64,000 bases of DNA, taken from Leucogyrophana mollusca. Its lineage: Eukaryota; Basidiomycota; Agaricomycetes; Boletales. A program made the position numbers and the translations under genes. The stretch lies in NCBI GenBank assembly GCA_021014945.1, contig MU266410.1, positions 44,997 through 108,996 of the forward strand, in the 5' to 3' direction. Of this stretch, positions 32,861-43,496 are shown piece by piece (position 1 is the stretch's first letter; every line of letters starts with the position of its first letter). The notes under the pieces were generated by a model. That model was not told the origin of the DNA. It saw nothing but the letters and a program-made list of their open reading frames with translations, and did not search any database.

Positions 32861-33502
32861 ATGTCTCAGAATGTATATGAACCACCTCCTGGCTCTCCGC
32901 CACCGAGCTTGGTCGATCTACCGCCCCCGTATACACCAAATGCCACCCGCGGTGCTGCCACCGAGCCTCCTATTTGGGAACCTAACTTCATCGACCTCAC
33001 TTCTCAATTTGATGGAGCACCGGATACACACCGAAAACCGCTTGACCCCCCTCCAGACTGCTTCTCAACGCCATCACCTTTGCGGGTGAAAGCGCATGAT
33101 TTTCCGCCCTTTAGAATCCCAAGTATCAGCGACAAGCTAGCTGGGGGTTTCCGAATCCTCTACCCGTCTCATCTGCTCGAGAAGCACGGCATAAGCCAGC
33201 CAGACTGGATACGCTTCTTGGAGGACATAGGCATCGCAGCTCGCCTCGCAATAGAGGGACTCAGCGCAGTGGGTTCTCGTACACCAGTGACGTCGCTTCC
33301 TGCGCGTGGAATATTCAGCTCTCGTGTGATGGGTGTTGCGTATGACTCGCATTTCACGAGGAGTCCCAAAGATGAAGTGCAGGCTCTGCTCGGGGTTTGG
33401 AACCAGTCTGCGTTTGAACGACGCAAGCTGAGGGTCACTCTCCAGACAATAGGCGAAGGCGGGACGAGGAGCGGTTATGAATTATTGGTGGAATCTCTCT
33501 GA
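32861..33502 (+). CDS. Uncharacterised 213-aa protein with PPPxYTP N-terminus
   Basis: Single exon. I choose MSQNVYEPPPGSPPPSLVDL at 32861 rather than the Met ten codons earlier because the proline-rich opening is then terminal. Residues 1-45 contain PPPPYTP-like motifs (PPxY type). A conserved-looking block follows: PPFRIPSISDKLAGGFRILY, HLLEKHGISQPDWIRFLEDI, then an alanine-rich helical stretch and a C-terminal EVQALLGVWNQSAFERRKLR. The DW-x-RFLED and the VW-x-x-x-FERRKLRV pieces look like a globular domain, but I cannot name it. The gene is divergent from the proline-rich adaptor gene, with 190-320 bp between starts. Confidence 0.65.
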   Translation: MSQNVYEPPPGSPPPSLVDLPPPYTPNATRGAATEPPIWEPNFIDLTSQFDGAPDTHRKPLDPPPDCFSTPSPLRVKAHDFPPFRIPSISDKLAGGFRILYPSHLLEKHGISQPDWIRFLEDIGIAARLAIEGLSAVGSRTPVTSLPARGIFSSRVMGVAYDSHFTRSPKDEVQALLGVWNQSAFERRKLRVTLQTIGEGGTRSGYELLVESL

Positions 33503-34232
33503 GTCATTACGCCAGTTTAGAGACGCTTTCACCATCGAATGCCGATGATGACTGGACGAACAGACTTGTATCCCTTATAGCGCCAGTGTTCTATGTGTCT
33601 TACTGCTCTTAACATGTGGTCATGTTATGAACCATGCAAGAGGAACAAATCTCTGCAGGGTACATACGTACGGTAATTCACCCTCGTTTCGGCAGTTGGA
33701 CCGGTTCTGAGATTTGAGGGACAGGTTCATTTCGTGTAGCCAGCTGAAGTTCGGTGTCAGGACTCGGGGACGCGACAGTACTTAAACCGTGCAGCCCATG
33801 ATCCCCTCGGGTTGACACTCCGGGCACTTACTCAGGACTTCTCCCAAGCCAGCCTCGGAACCTACTTTATTGATGAAAGTCAGTCCATGCGTTGAATTTC
33901 TCTACACCAAGTTCAAACGCCACTTCGCCCTCACGGTCGTTCGCGACAAAACATGCACAGCTTGATGCAGGTGCACTGGAGTTCTGGGTCGAGAATTATA
34001 CAGGATACTAAACGCGGAATGCACCCGTAAATTGATAAGAATGCGGTGTTGTAGTATACATGAGGAGTTGTGGGTTGCTATATAATACGTGGTGACTTAT
34101 TGTCCGATATGTCCTTGGGCCTTCAGTGAAGGTCAAATACTGACACCGGATTAGTGTTGCTACGGCATGGACATGAGTGAGATCATGAAGATTGGAGCTT
34201 GGGCAGGCGAGCTGACCGGAATCTGGATATGC
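33503..34232. other. Convergent intergenic region
   Basis: No gene or repeat seen between the 213-aa protein gene and the F-box-like gene. Confidence 0.5.
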
Positions 34233-35612
34233 TCACAGAGTCCCGAGCGCAATGTCCCCGACGACGTGTCCCAGCTCAACCTCGCCATACTCTCGCAACT
34301 TCTCGACATGGGTCACGAAACCCTCACAATGACGTGTTTCCGCAGTACAAACGACACGAATGCCTAAAGGCATCCGCCCTTGATTTCGTCGTGCCTCCAA
34401 CCAGTAACAGACACCAGATAGACACTTGGTCGACGTCAACGAAGTGTAATCCAGTGTAAGGTACCGGATGTTAGGCCAAACTGCCCCCGCCGGTTCGGGG
34501 TCTTCTTCTCCTGCACGGCACAACGCAGGCTCGATCTGCCCCAGGGTAAGCGCGTCTATCGCAAGGTGAGAGACGTGCGGGAACGCTTGGACGAATAGCC
34601 GCGCCCGATCGGCTCCGTGGAAGCAAATGCTGCCGAGGGTGAGCGAACGCGCGCTGAGAAATTTAGGCGATGAGTCGTCTTTGAACAATGCATCCACGAC
34701 GTCTTTCGTCCAAAGCAGCACCATTTTATGGAATTGGAGATGGTGTAGGGTCGGAGCGAAAAGAGGGGTGATGGTGTTGAGCGGCGCCCGGTATGCAGAT
34801 GGGGGTGCAATGATTGACATGGTTTCCAGCGATGGGAGGGATATAGCGGTAGCACTGTTGTTACGCGCGAAATCAACGACTTTGCCGCAAAGCGTGAGGT
34901 TCTTGAGATTTGGTGACGCAAGAAGAAATTGCCGAAAAAGAGGGTAAGCAATGGGCTTTCCGATATCCTGCCGGTGAGGATTGGTGAGGGTCAAGGTCGT
35001 TAACGCCTTGAAGGGTTCGGAGGATGGTGGAGATGACACAGTGAGGATATGGGATAGAAACGACGAGGCAGCACTACCCGAGTCCAACATAGACAAAGTG
35101 CTGATGCGGTGTAAAGAAGGACGAAGGGCGTCGGCGATATCATGATACGCGTGCCGATCTCCAGAGGACCCCCTAGGTTCGAGGCTAGGCTTGGCACCGA
35201 CACCGACACAGTGTTCGAAGTTCATGATGATCGGCATATTTGCGGATCTGCGGAGAATATCTTCGATAACCCCCACGTCATGCAGCCTGTTTGGCGTAAT
35301 GTGGACGTCAGTCCAGAGGGATGGGGTATTGATAGCAAGGCGTCGCCAATGACGCGATACGTGTGATGCAGTAATTGCAGGTGTGCCACCATCTACACGC
35401 CGGCGACTCGAGCTCTTCCACGCCTGGATAGCTTTTGCAAAGCACACGAGAAGAATCTCGTCGGGGAGACGGTAAACTGGAGTCAAATGATTGATCTCCT
35501 CCCCCATCTCCGCTAGCGCATACGCCGACGACGCTTGGGCAACGTGAGATAGCAGATCGTTCTCCGCCTCGCTCCGGATACGCAAGACCCCAGAGTTTGT
35601 TTGTTCCTCCAT
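34233..35612 (-). CDS. F-box-like protein
   Basis: Single-exon frame of 459 residues starting MEEQTNSGVLRIRSEAENDL. An F-box-like segment lies at about residues 47-100: VYRLPDEILLVCFAKAIQAW, then ASHVSRHWRRLAINTPSLWT with DVHI. This is the typical basidiomycete F-box-like wording (LPDEIL...VSR.WR.LA...P.LW..V.I). The rest contains leucine-rich, F-box-partner-type repeats (LTTLTLTNPH, PNLKNLTLCGK, PSLETMSII). It ends HVVGDIALGTL. Probably a substrate receptor of an SCF ubiquitin ligase. It differs from the F-box protein at 8625-10268 in lacking introns and in having a longer N-terminus before the F-box. Confidence 0.8.
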   Translation of the reverse strand: MEEQTNSGVLRIRSEAENDLLSHVAQASSAYALAEMGEEINHLTPVYRLPDEILLVCFAKAIQAWKSSSRRRVDGGTPAITASHVSRHWRRLAINTPSLWTDVHITPNRLHDVGVIEDILRRSANMPIIMNFEHCVGVGAKPSLEPRGSSGDRHAYHDIADALRPSLHRISTLSMLDSGSAASSFLSHILTVSSPPSSEPFKALTTLTLTNPHRQDIGKPIAYPLFRQFLLASPNLKNLTLCGKVVDFARNNSATAISLPSLETMSIIAPPSAYRAPLNTITPLFAPTLHHLQFHKMVLLWTKDVVDALFKDDSSPKFLSARSLTLGSICFHGADRARLFVQAFPHVSHLAIDALTLGQIEPALCRAGEEDPEPAGAVWPNIRYLTLDYTSLTSTKCLSGVCYWLEARRNQGRMPLGIRVVCTAETRHCEGFVTHVEKLREYGEVELGHVVGDIALGTL

Positions 35613-37515
35613 GAGAAACCTGCAATATCAGTAGTCCCGGTAAGCTTGGAGGAAATTGTAGCAAAATGTTTTCCAGGGTTTCCTGGAAGGACAGGCGAGA
35701 GGTCAGCTCGCGGGCACACGAGTGTGAGTGAGCTGAAACATACCTCGATGACTACAGGGATCTGCACCGTAGGCTTTTAAGAAAACAGATGGCAGGTGGA
35801 CTGTGGACGCACCTGAGCCAAGGCTTCTGGGTCGGATCATGATCATGACTACGACTCGAGCCGGAAGGAATGCAGCACGGCACATAGCACAATTGGATTG
35901 CTCATGAAGCATGATAGCCTCATGTAATAGGGCCATAGGGCCCTACCTCCATCGACCCGAGGCGCGATGACTACAAGCAGCTCATTAGCCCAACGCGCCC
36001 TTGCCCGAGAGGGTCACTAGTTCCGAAGACCAGAAGGATTTGGGAGGCGAATTGGAGGTAGTCGGATAGTCCGCGGTCGTAGTACAACGCACCGCCCGAT
36101 GCTTGGCTTGGAAATTGGGGGTGGCGGAGTTACCGGACCCTTTTCATCACGCGAGATGTTCCTTCCCCAGTTCGAGGAGCAAATTCAAAGTGTGGAGTCT
36201 TCGAGACGTGTTCTAGAGCACATACAGTGGTAGTTTAGCGCAGAGTCAGAGGTTCCTCCGCACAAGGAGCGAGTAGGTCCGTGACGTCGGTGCGAGATAG
36301 GAAGTAGCAATTCACTTGCCAAGGGCCTAAAGGCAGGATCACCAGATGGCATCAGGGGACACTCCTTCCTGGGCGTACAGGATAGTTTACGTGTGACCTG
36401 AACACCCCAGCGAGGAGGGTGTAGCCCGCTGGGACCAAAAGTGCCACTTCGGTGCTTCCTGGCGTCTGCATGATGGTGTCTGTGTAGAGGTGGTGACTTG
36501 TGACAATCTCATTCGCTCACTCCAATCCAATAAGGTTTATGGAGGTGGTTGTACCGACGGAATCGTTAATTTATTCATGCTCTATGGCTCGTTCGCTAAT
36601 GTGAGACATGTATAGAGCTTGCTCACTCACATCAAGGTGTCTGACACCGTTACCGCGTGTGCAGCTGTCAAGCCAAACACTCACCTCCGAATATCAAGGA
36701 AGCCTTTGGCGCAACACAGGAGCTGATTGGGTAAACAGCTTTCGCCATCTTCCTGTTAGCTTGTCTCAGCAGCTTGACAATTGGCAGACTCATCTTTGCA
36801 TTCCATGGTGGCTCAGAAATAATCCAAGTTCGGTGAGTTCACCGTGACGACCGTGTTAGAGGAGTCCTCTATTATCAAGATCAGGGGGTCACTGAATAAA
36901 CACATTGAACCGCTTGTCTGAAGCGCCCAAGAACAAGGTGTATGTGATTCGACTGTGCGGCGAGGGTCATAATGGAACAAGTGGATACGGTGTGTGGTAT
37001 TTGGTATTTGAGCTGATTACCCCGCCTATGTTTCCATTGCGCTGGGTATCAGATGGATATGAGGCTGGTCATTTAGCGAACTCGTTGACTGGATCACAAA
37101 CTTATTCGGGCCGTCTTTTTTTGTCTTCCGACTAGCGCATATAGCGTAATACTTATCACTGGTTGACATGGATGGCCTGGATATGGGTACCGGCGAGACA
37201 ATGCAGTCGTTCTGGGAGCTCCTTACATCAACGAGGTCATACATACGCCAGTGACCACGTACTTGACGGAAAGCTAACAGACTCCGACCAATGTGAGAGG
37301 ACATGGGGTTCGAATACTCCCCCCTCGACAGTGGGAAGGTGGCGCCTGTCTAAACCGCGTTGACGCAGGTTGACGCAAGGATGAACCAAGAGTATCATCA
37401 TTTCAATGGATGTTCGGCGTTATTTGGCAACAGCCTGGAAAACAAACAAAGCCACGCGACTGTAGTATTTCCATATTCGTGGTGCGTACTTCTGAGTCGA
37501 CCTCTAACCTCGACG
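35613..37515. other. Long divergent intergenic region
   Basis: 1.9 kb between the F-box-like gene and CFT1. No supportable gene. Minus frames at 35308-35936 overlap the F-box promoter only. A tRNA-like T-loop near 37305 was examined and rejected. Confidence 0.5.
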
Positions 37516-40500
37516 ATGCATGCGCTGCGCCAGGACATCCTCCCGCCAAGCGGCGTAGAATTCGCAACTACACTAAAACTAACACCTTCAACACTCGTTG
37601 AGGCCAGCCCTCTCTCCACACATGCCCTCTCAAACCTCGTCGTTGCGAGGTCTAACCTTTTGCGCGTATACGAAGTACGCGAGTTACCCGCGCCGATATC
37701 TACACAAGCAGATGACGAGCGAGAGAGGCGCGCGAAGGTGAGGAAAGGAACGGAAGCTGTTGAAGGTGAAGTGGAAATGGACGAGCAGGGGGACGGGTGG
37801 GTTAACATGGGCGCTGTCCAAGTGAGTTTTGGGATGTCTCTGTGGGGGTGTACCTTTCTTCATGTAGCAAATTTATATACAGGCAACAGGAACCAAAGAC
37901 CCTTCGATGGTCACTCGCTTCTACTTTGTACGAGAACATGTGTTGCATGGTACGGTCACTGGGTTGGACAAGGTTCGGATAATATCCTCCAATGAGGACA
38001 ACCTCGATCGTCTTCTCGTCTCTTTCAAAGACGCAAAGGTGCGCTCCGCGCGATTCTCATTTTCGAGCACTTCTCACCCTCCAGAACGTAGATTGCGCTC
38101 CTGGAGTGGTCAGACGCTGTCAATGATCTTGTGACAGTCTCTATCCACACATACGAAAGGGCTCCTCAACTAGTACGTCTACTACAGTCATATCATTGCA
38201 CACTGATTGAAGCTAGTATCAGCTGTCCCTCGACAGCCCCTTGTTTCACGCTGAACTACGCGTCGATCCGCTCTCCCGCTGTGCCGCACTTTCGTTACCA
38301 AAAGATGCACTCGCTATTCTCCCCTTCTTCCAAACGCAGGTCGATCTCGACGTCATGGAGCACGAACAGAGTCAAGTCAGGTTTGTGTCATCTGAGGTCA
38401 AATTCCTTCTTGATTCACTCACTACCTTCACAGAGACGTCCCGTACTCCCCGAGCTTCATTCTCGATCTCGTCACAGACGTCGACGCGAGCATCCGCAAC
38501 ATCGTCGATTTTTCTTTTCTTCCGGGATACAACAACCCAACAATTGCTGTTCTTTGTCAAACAGAGCAAACCTGGGCCGGGTATGTTGCTTCCTGTCACC
38601 TTTAACCGTGAACGCAATGATCGCTAATTTGATCCCCAGCCGTCTCAAAGAACACCACGACACTACCGTCCTCATCATTTTCACTCTCGATCTAACAACC
38701 CACACCTACCCCACAATAGCCACAGTTCCATCCCTCCCCTCCGATAGCACTTCCCTTCTTCCGTGTTCCTCCTCTCTCGGTGGCGCTGTCATTCTCACTC
38801 CCAACTCACTCATATACGTCGACCAAGCCGCGCGACGCGTTGCGCTCCCTGTTAATGGGTGGGCCACGCGGGTTAGCGATATGCCTATGTCTAAGGCGGA
38901 GGTGGGAGAACTAACCCTCGAAGGTAGTCGCCTCGTTTTCATTGACGAAAAAACACTCTTTGTCATCCGAAAAGATGGGGCAGTCCATCCCATCGAGATC
39001 ATTGCTGATGGGAGGACAGTATCAAAGCTAACCATCGGCCCATCCTTAGCGCAGACGACTATCCCTGCCATTACACTCCAGCTCGACGGTGGACTTGTGT
39101 TTGTGGGGAGTATGATTGGCCCGTCCGTGCTTCTTAAGACTGCGAGGGTGGAGGAAGAGGTGATCGCCCTCGATGATACTATGGGTCTGGCTACAGTCGT
39201 TGATTTTGGGGATGCGGGTATGGACATAGATGACGACGACGACGGTGAGCTCTCTCCTCGCACGCGGGACGTTCGCTTATGGAAGTACAACGATCTCCTC
39301 GACTCACGCTTGCATAAACTTCTCAAACACAAAAGATCTATACGGCGACTCCAACCACACCTCAAAGCCCGACGCACCACAGAGTGGAACACGCACGAGA
39401 TCCGTACTACACCTATCGTTGTGCGATGCATTGCCCGCGTATGGTCCAATTGCAGATATGACATTTTCGATTGCGAAGAATGGGGTGAGTTGGATTGACC
39501 ATTTCCCCGCATTGTGCTTTGTTTGCTTTGGCTTTTTCTCAGTTGCTTCATGTATCGTGTGCCCGTGAAATGTGTACCGGGCGCTTCGATATGGCGCGTT
39601 CTCAGCCCATTGATATAACCGCGCTCGAGGCCTTGGTGTATTCCCCTCGTATTCCACGGTTTCGTATCACAAGCTTCAGCGATTCTGCGCGAATCTCTTT
39701 TGATGATCTCATGTGAACGTTTGCGCTGGTCCCGTGCATACCTAACGTATTTCTCTCCCCCTCTTGTGAAAACAGGAACGACACGTCCCAGAGCTAGTCG
39801 CAGCGACGGGATCAGGTCACCTTGGTGGGTTCACGTTGTTCCAGGTGAGTTCTTCCCCTTCACTGTTACCCAAGGCTGAGGCCCCGACCACTCCCCCGTT
39901 CTGCTATTCACCCAAAGCGCGACCTCCCGACACGCACCAAACGCAAACTCCACATCCTCGGAGGTGCACGGGGGATTTGGTCCCTCCCAGTCCGTCAGCC
40001 CGGCCGTGTGGAGAGGGAGCGGGAAAGGGAAAACGACACGGTAGTGATTAGCACAGATGCCAACCCTTCGCCAGGAGTGTCTAGGGTACATATGTTTTCC
40101 CCGTCTTGTGCGAGTGACTGGGTACTGATCTCGAATTTCCATGCCTGGTGTATTTTCGATTGGTTGCGCATTGGATTTTGTGTGCGTGTGTTTTATGTTC
40201 GTGGCGGGGGCACAGATTGCGACCAGGAATGCAAAGATGGACCTTACTATCCCAACGCGCATACCGGGGACCACGATTGGAGCCGGAGCATTTTTCCAGC
40301 GCACGGCTATTCTACACGTCATGACTAATGCAATTCGTGTACTCGAGCCCGGTATGTCCTTTGTCCCTTGTCAGCACGATGGCACCCACTGCATCCTTGA
40401 CACTCATTCGTGACCATTTCCAGATGGAAGTGAGAGGCAAATCATCAAGGACATGGATGGGAATATGCCTCGGGCGAGAATAAAGTCATGTAGTATCTGT

Positions 40501-43362
40501 GATCCGTTCGTATTAATCCTTCGAGAAGACGAGACGATTGGGCTCTTTATCGGTGAGACCGAACGAGGGAAGATCAGGCGCAAGGATATGTCACCAATGG
40601 GCGAAAAGGTAAGCGTACACAGCGCGTTCACTTGCGCCCTCATGACATAACTTATGGTCCCAGTCCTCACGGTACCTCGCTGGCTCCTTCTTCACCGACA
40701 CCACTGGCCTTTTCGAGGTAGCTGCGAACGAAGCAGCTGCAGATAAGAATGTGACCTCGACGCTTCAGGCAGCTGTTACTGCTGGAAATCGCACCCAATG
40801 GCTCGTACTCGTCCGACCACAGAGCGTGATGGAGGTTCGTGTCGTCGTTGCCATGGAACGCGTATACCCTACTGACGCAATCCGCTGTGGCAGATCTGGT
40901 CCCTCCCAAAGCTCAATCTCGCATTCTCGAGTGCAGCAATAGCCACGCTTGAGAGTACCCTAACCGACTCCTGCCAGCCGCCTGCTTTGTCACTCCCACA
41001 AGACCCCCCTAGGAAACCACAGGATTTGGATATTGATCAGATTCTCGTCGCCCCGTTGGGTGAATCGGATCCAGTTCCTCATTTCCATGTGCGTTATTAG
41101 CGTTCCATCTGGCCCTTCCCACCATGTTCATAAAGTGAATAACATCTAAGGTGTTCATGCGTTCCGGGAACATTGCGGTGTACGAAATCTCATCAGCCCC
41201 ACCGCCCGCCGACATGACATCCCTTCCTCCCTCACGTACATCCTTCCTCCAGATCAAATTCACCAAAGTCCTATCCAGGACTTTCGAAATCCAGAAAAAT
41301 GAAGAAGCCGAAAAGACGGTCCTGGCAGAACAGAAGCGAATATCACGGACGTTCATCCCATTCGTCACGTCGCCTAATCCGGGCTGTACATTGGCTGGAG
41401 TTTTCTTCACGGGAGATAAACCCAGTTGGATATTGGCGACCGATAGAGGAGGAGTGAAGATGTTCCCGTCTGGGCACGCGCTCGTGCATTCGTTCACGGC
41501 ATGTTCGCTGTGGGAATCTAAAGGGGACTTTCTGGTCTACTCCGATGAGGTTCGTCAGGGGCCTTGATATTGATTGAACCCACTCCCCTTAAGCGATTCA
41601 TATTTGTTTAGGGACCAAGTCTATTGGAGTGGATACCAGACCTCCAGCTCGACACTGCGTTACCGTCGAGGTCCGTCCCGCGACCGAGACCATATTCGAA
41701 CGTTGTGTTTGAACCATCGGCTTCTTTGATCGTTGCCGCGTCGTCCCTGCAAGCGAGTTTTGCGTCTTATGACGAAGACGGGAACATCCTCTGGGAGCCT
41801 GATAGTAAGTTGGTGGTGCTATCTTTCATTGTACAAGCACGTTTACTTGCCCTTTTTTTTAGCATCGGGGATATCTTTCCCAGCTTGCGACTGTTCTACC
41901 CTCGAGTTAATATCCCCGGAGAATTGGATAACTATGGATGGGTAAGTGACTCTATCCAATTCCAACCAGTCATTGACGCTATCGCAGGTTCGAGTTCGCC
42001 CCGAACGAATACGTCAACGCGTTGGAATGTGTTACGCTCGAATCCCTCAGCACAGAGTCCGGGAACAGGGATTTCATTGCGGTAGGAACGACCATTGACC
42101 GTGGCGAAGATCTAGCTGTCAAGGGAGCGGTAAGCGCTACGTCAATCAATGACCGTTTTTTTACCCCTAATGTACCTTCTCGAAGACCTATGTTTTCGAA
42201 GTAGTTGAAGTAGTTCCAGATCTGTCTTCAAGCCTTAAACGACTATACAAGCTGAAGCTCCGCGTTCGCGATGATTCAAAGGGGCCTGTTACTGCGCTGT
42301 GTGGTATCAATGGGTATCTCGTGTCGTCGATGGGACAAAAGGTGCGTGCCGAGATATTCTGTATGGGTGAGCTAATGGAGGAGGGAAATACTAGATCTAT
42401 ATAAGGGCTTTTGACTTGGATGAGCGGCTCGTTGGTGTGGCGTTCTTGGACGCTGGCGTTTATGTGACGTCCCTGCGATCGCTGAAGAACTTGCTCCTCA
42501 TAGGTGATGCTGTTAAGAGTGTGTGGCTAGTTGCTTTCCAGGCAAGTACCTTCATCGAAAACCGTAGGTGGAGGTAATGATTTTGTAGCAGGAGGATCCA
42601 TACAAACTTGTTTCCCTCGCAAAGGACATCCGCCGCGCATATTCGACTACCGTCGACTTTTTCTTCGCGAACGGCGAGCTATCCATCGTCACGGAAGACG
42701 AAGAGGGCGTCTTGCGGATATACGCGTACGATCCGAGTGGTATGTTGCTTGCTCTGTCCTCAGTCAAGATCCGCTGGGTTGATGTATCGTTGTATTACAA
42801 CACAGACCCTGAATCTCGAGGTGGCCAGCACCTGTTGTGTCGAACAGAGTTCCACGGGCACAAGGAGTGTCAATCTTCTGTGCTGATTGCCCGCAGGACC
42901 AAGGACGAGCAAGTTATACCTCAGGCCAAACTTGTATCGGGTGAGCGCGGTACTGTGTTTTGTATATCAAGTCGATATTGATGCACTTGCGTGATGCAGG
43001 GTTCGTCGACGGCTCCCTTTCGTCGCTGACTCCAGTGGATGAGGCTGCTTTCAAGCGCTTCCAGCTTCTGCAAGGACAGCTCACACGGAATATCCAGCAT
43101 ATCGCTGGCCTCAATCCCAAAGCATATCGGTATAGGTTACACTTTCGTCCACCTGCCACCCATGTTTGACGGTGCTTTCTTTTTCAGCATTGTACGCAAC
43201 GACGCCGTATCAAAACCGCTATCCAAAGGTGTACTTGACGGTCAACTGTTGGGTTCCTTTGAAAGTTTGGGAATGGTGAGACAAAACGAGATGACGAGGC
43301 AAATAGGAACGGAGAGGACAACTATTCTCCATGATTGGGTTTCTGTTGCAACACCCTGGTAA
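37516..43362 (+). CDS. CFT1: Cleavage and polyadenylation factor subunit CFT1 (CPSF160)
   Basis: Starts MHALRQDILPPSGVEFATTL at 37516 and ends DWVSVATPW at 43362; about 15 exons. Segments in order: NLVVARSNLLRVYEVREL; REHVLHGTVTGLDKVRIISS; LLVSFKDAK; LEWSD; DSPLFHAELRVDPLSRCAAL; YSPSFILDLVTDVDASIRNI; GGAVILTPNSLIYVDQAARR; PAYGPIADMTFSIAKNG; ELVAATGSGHLGGFTLFQ; KMDLTIPTRIPGTTIGAGAF; QIKFTKVLSRTFEIQK (middle propeller); then the CPSF_A part RDFIAVGTTIDRGEDLAVKG, ALCGINGYLVSSMGQK, LLLIGDAVKSVWLVAFQ, DFFFANGELSIVTEDEEGVL and RIYAYDP. This is the large RNA-contacting scaffold of the mRNA 3'-end processing complex, in the nucleus. Convergent with SEC31: the stops are only 134 bp apart. Confidence 0.95.
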
Positions 43363-43496
43363 CGTGGTGCATGAGACACCATCCTTAGTTCACTAGGCTT
43401 CTTGTCCATTATCTTGTAAGCGACGACAACCAAAAACTCTTCATGTCACTGTCCCTATCTAGTCTTGTATGTACCTTTTACCAAGGAAACATGCGC

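Noticed and set aside
37290..37340. tRNA-like GGTTCGAAT T-loop
   Set aside because: The T-stem does not pair and no anticodon or acceptor arms could be found at proper distances.
38706..39551. 281-codon minus-strand open frame
   Set aside because: Antisense shadow of the long CFT1 exon; composition is Ser/Arg-rich.
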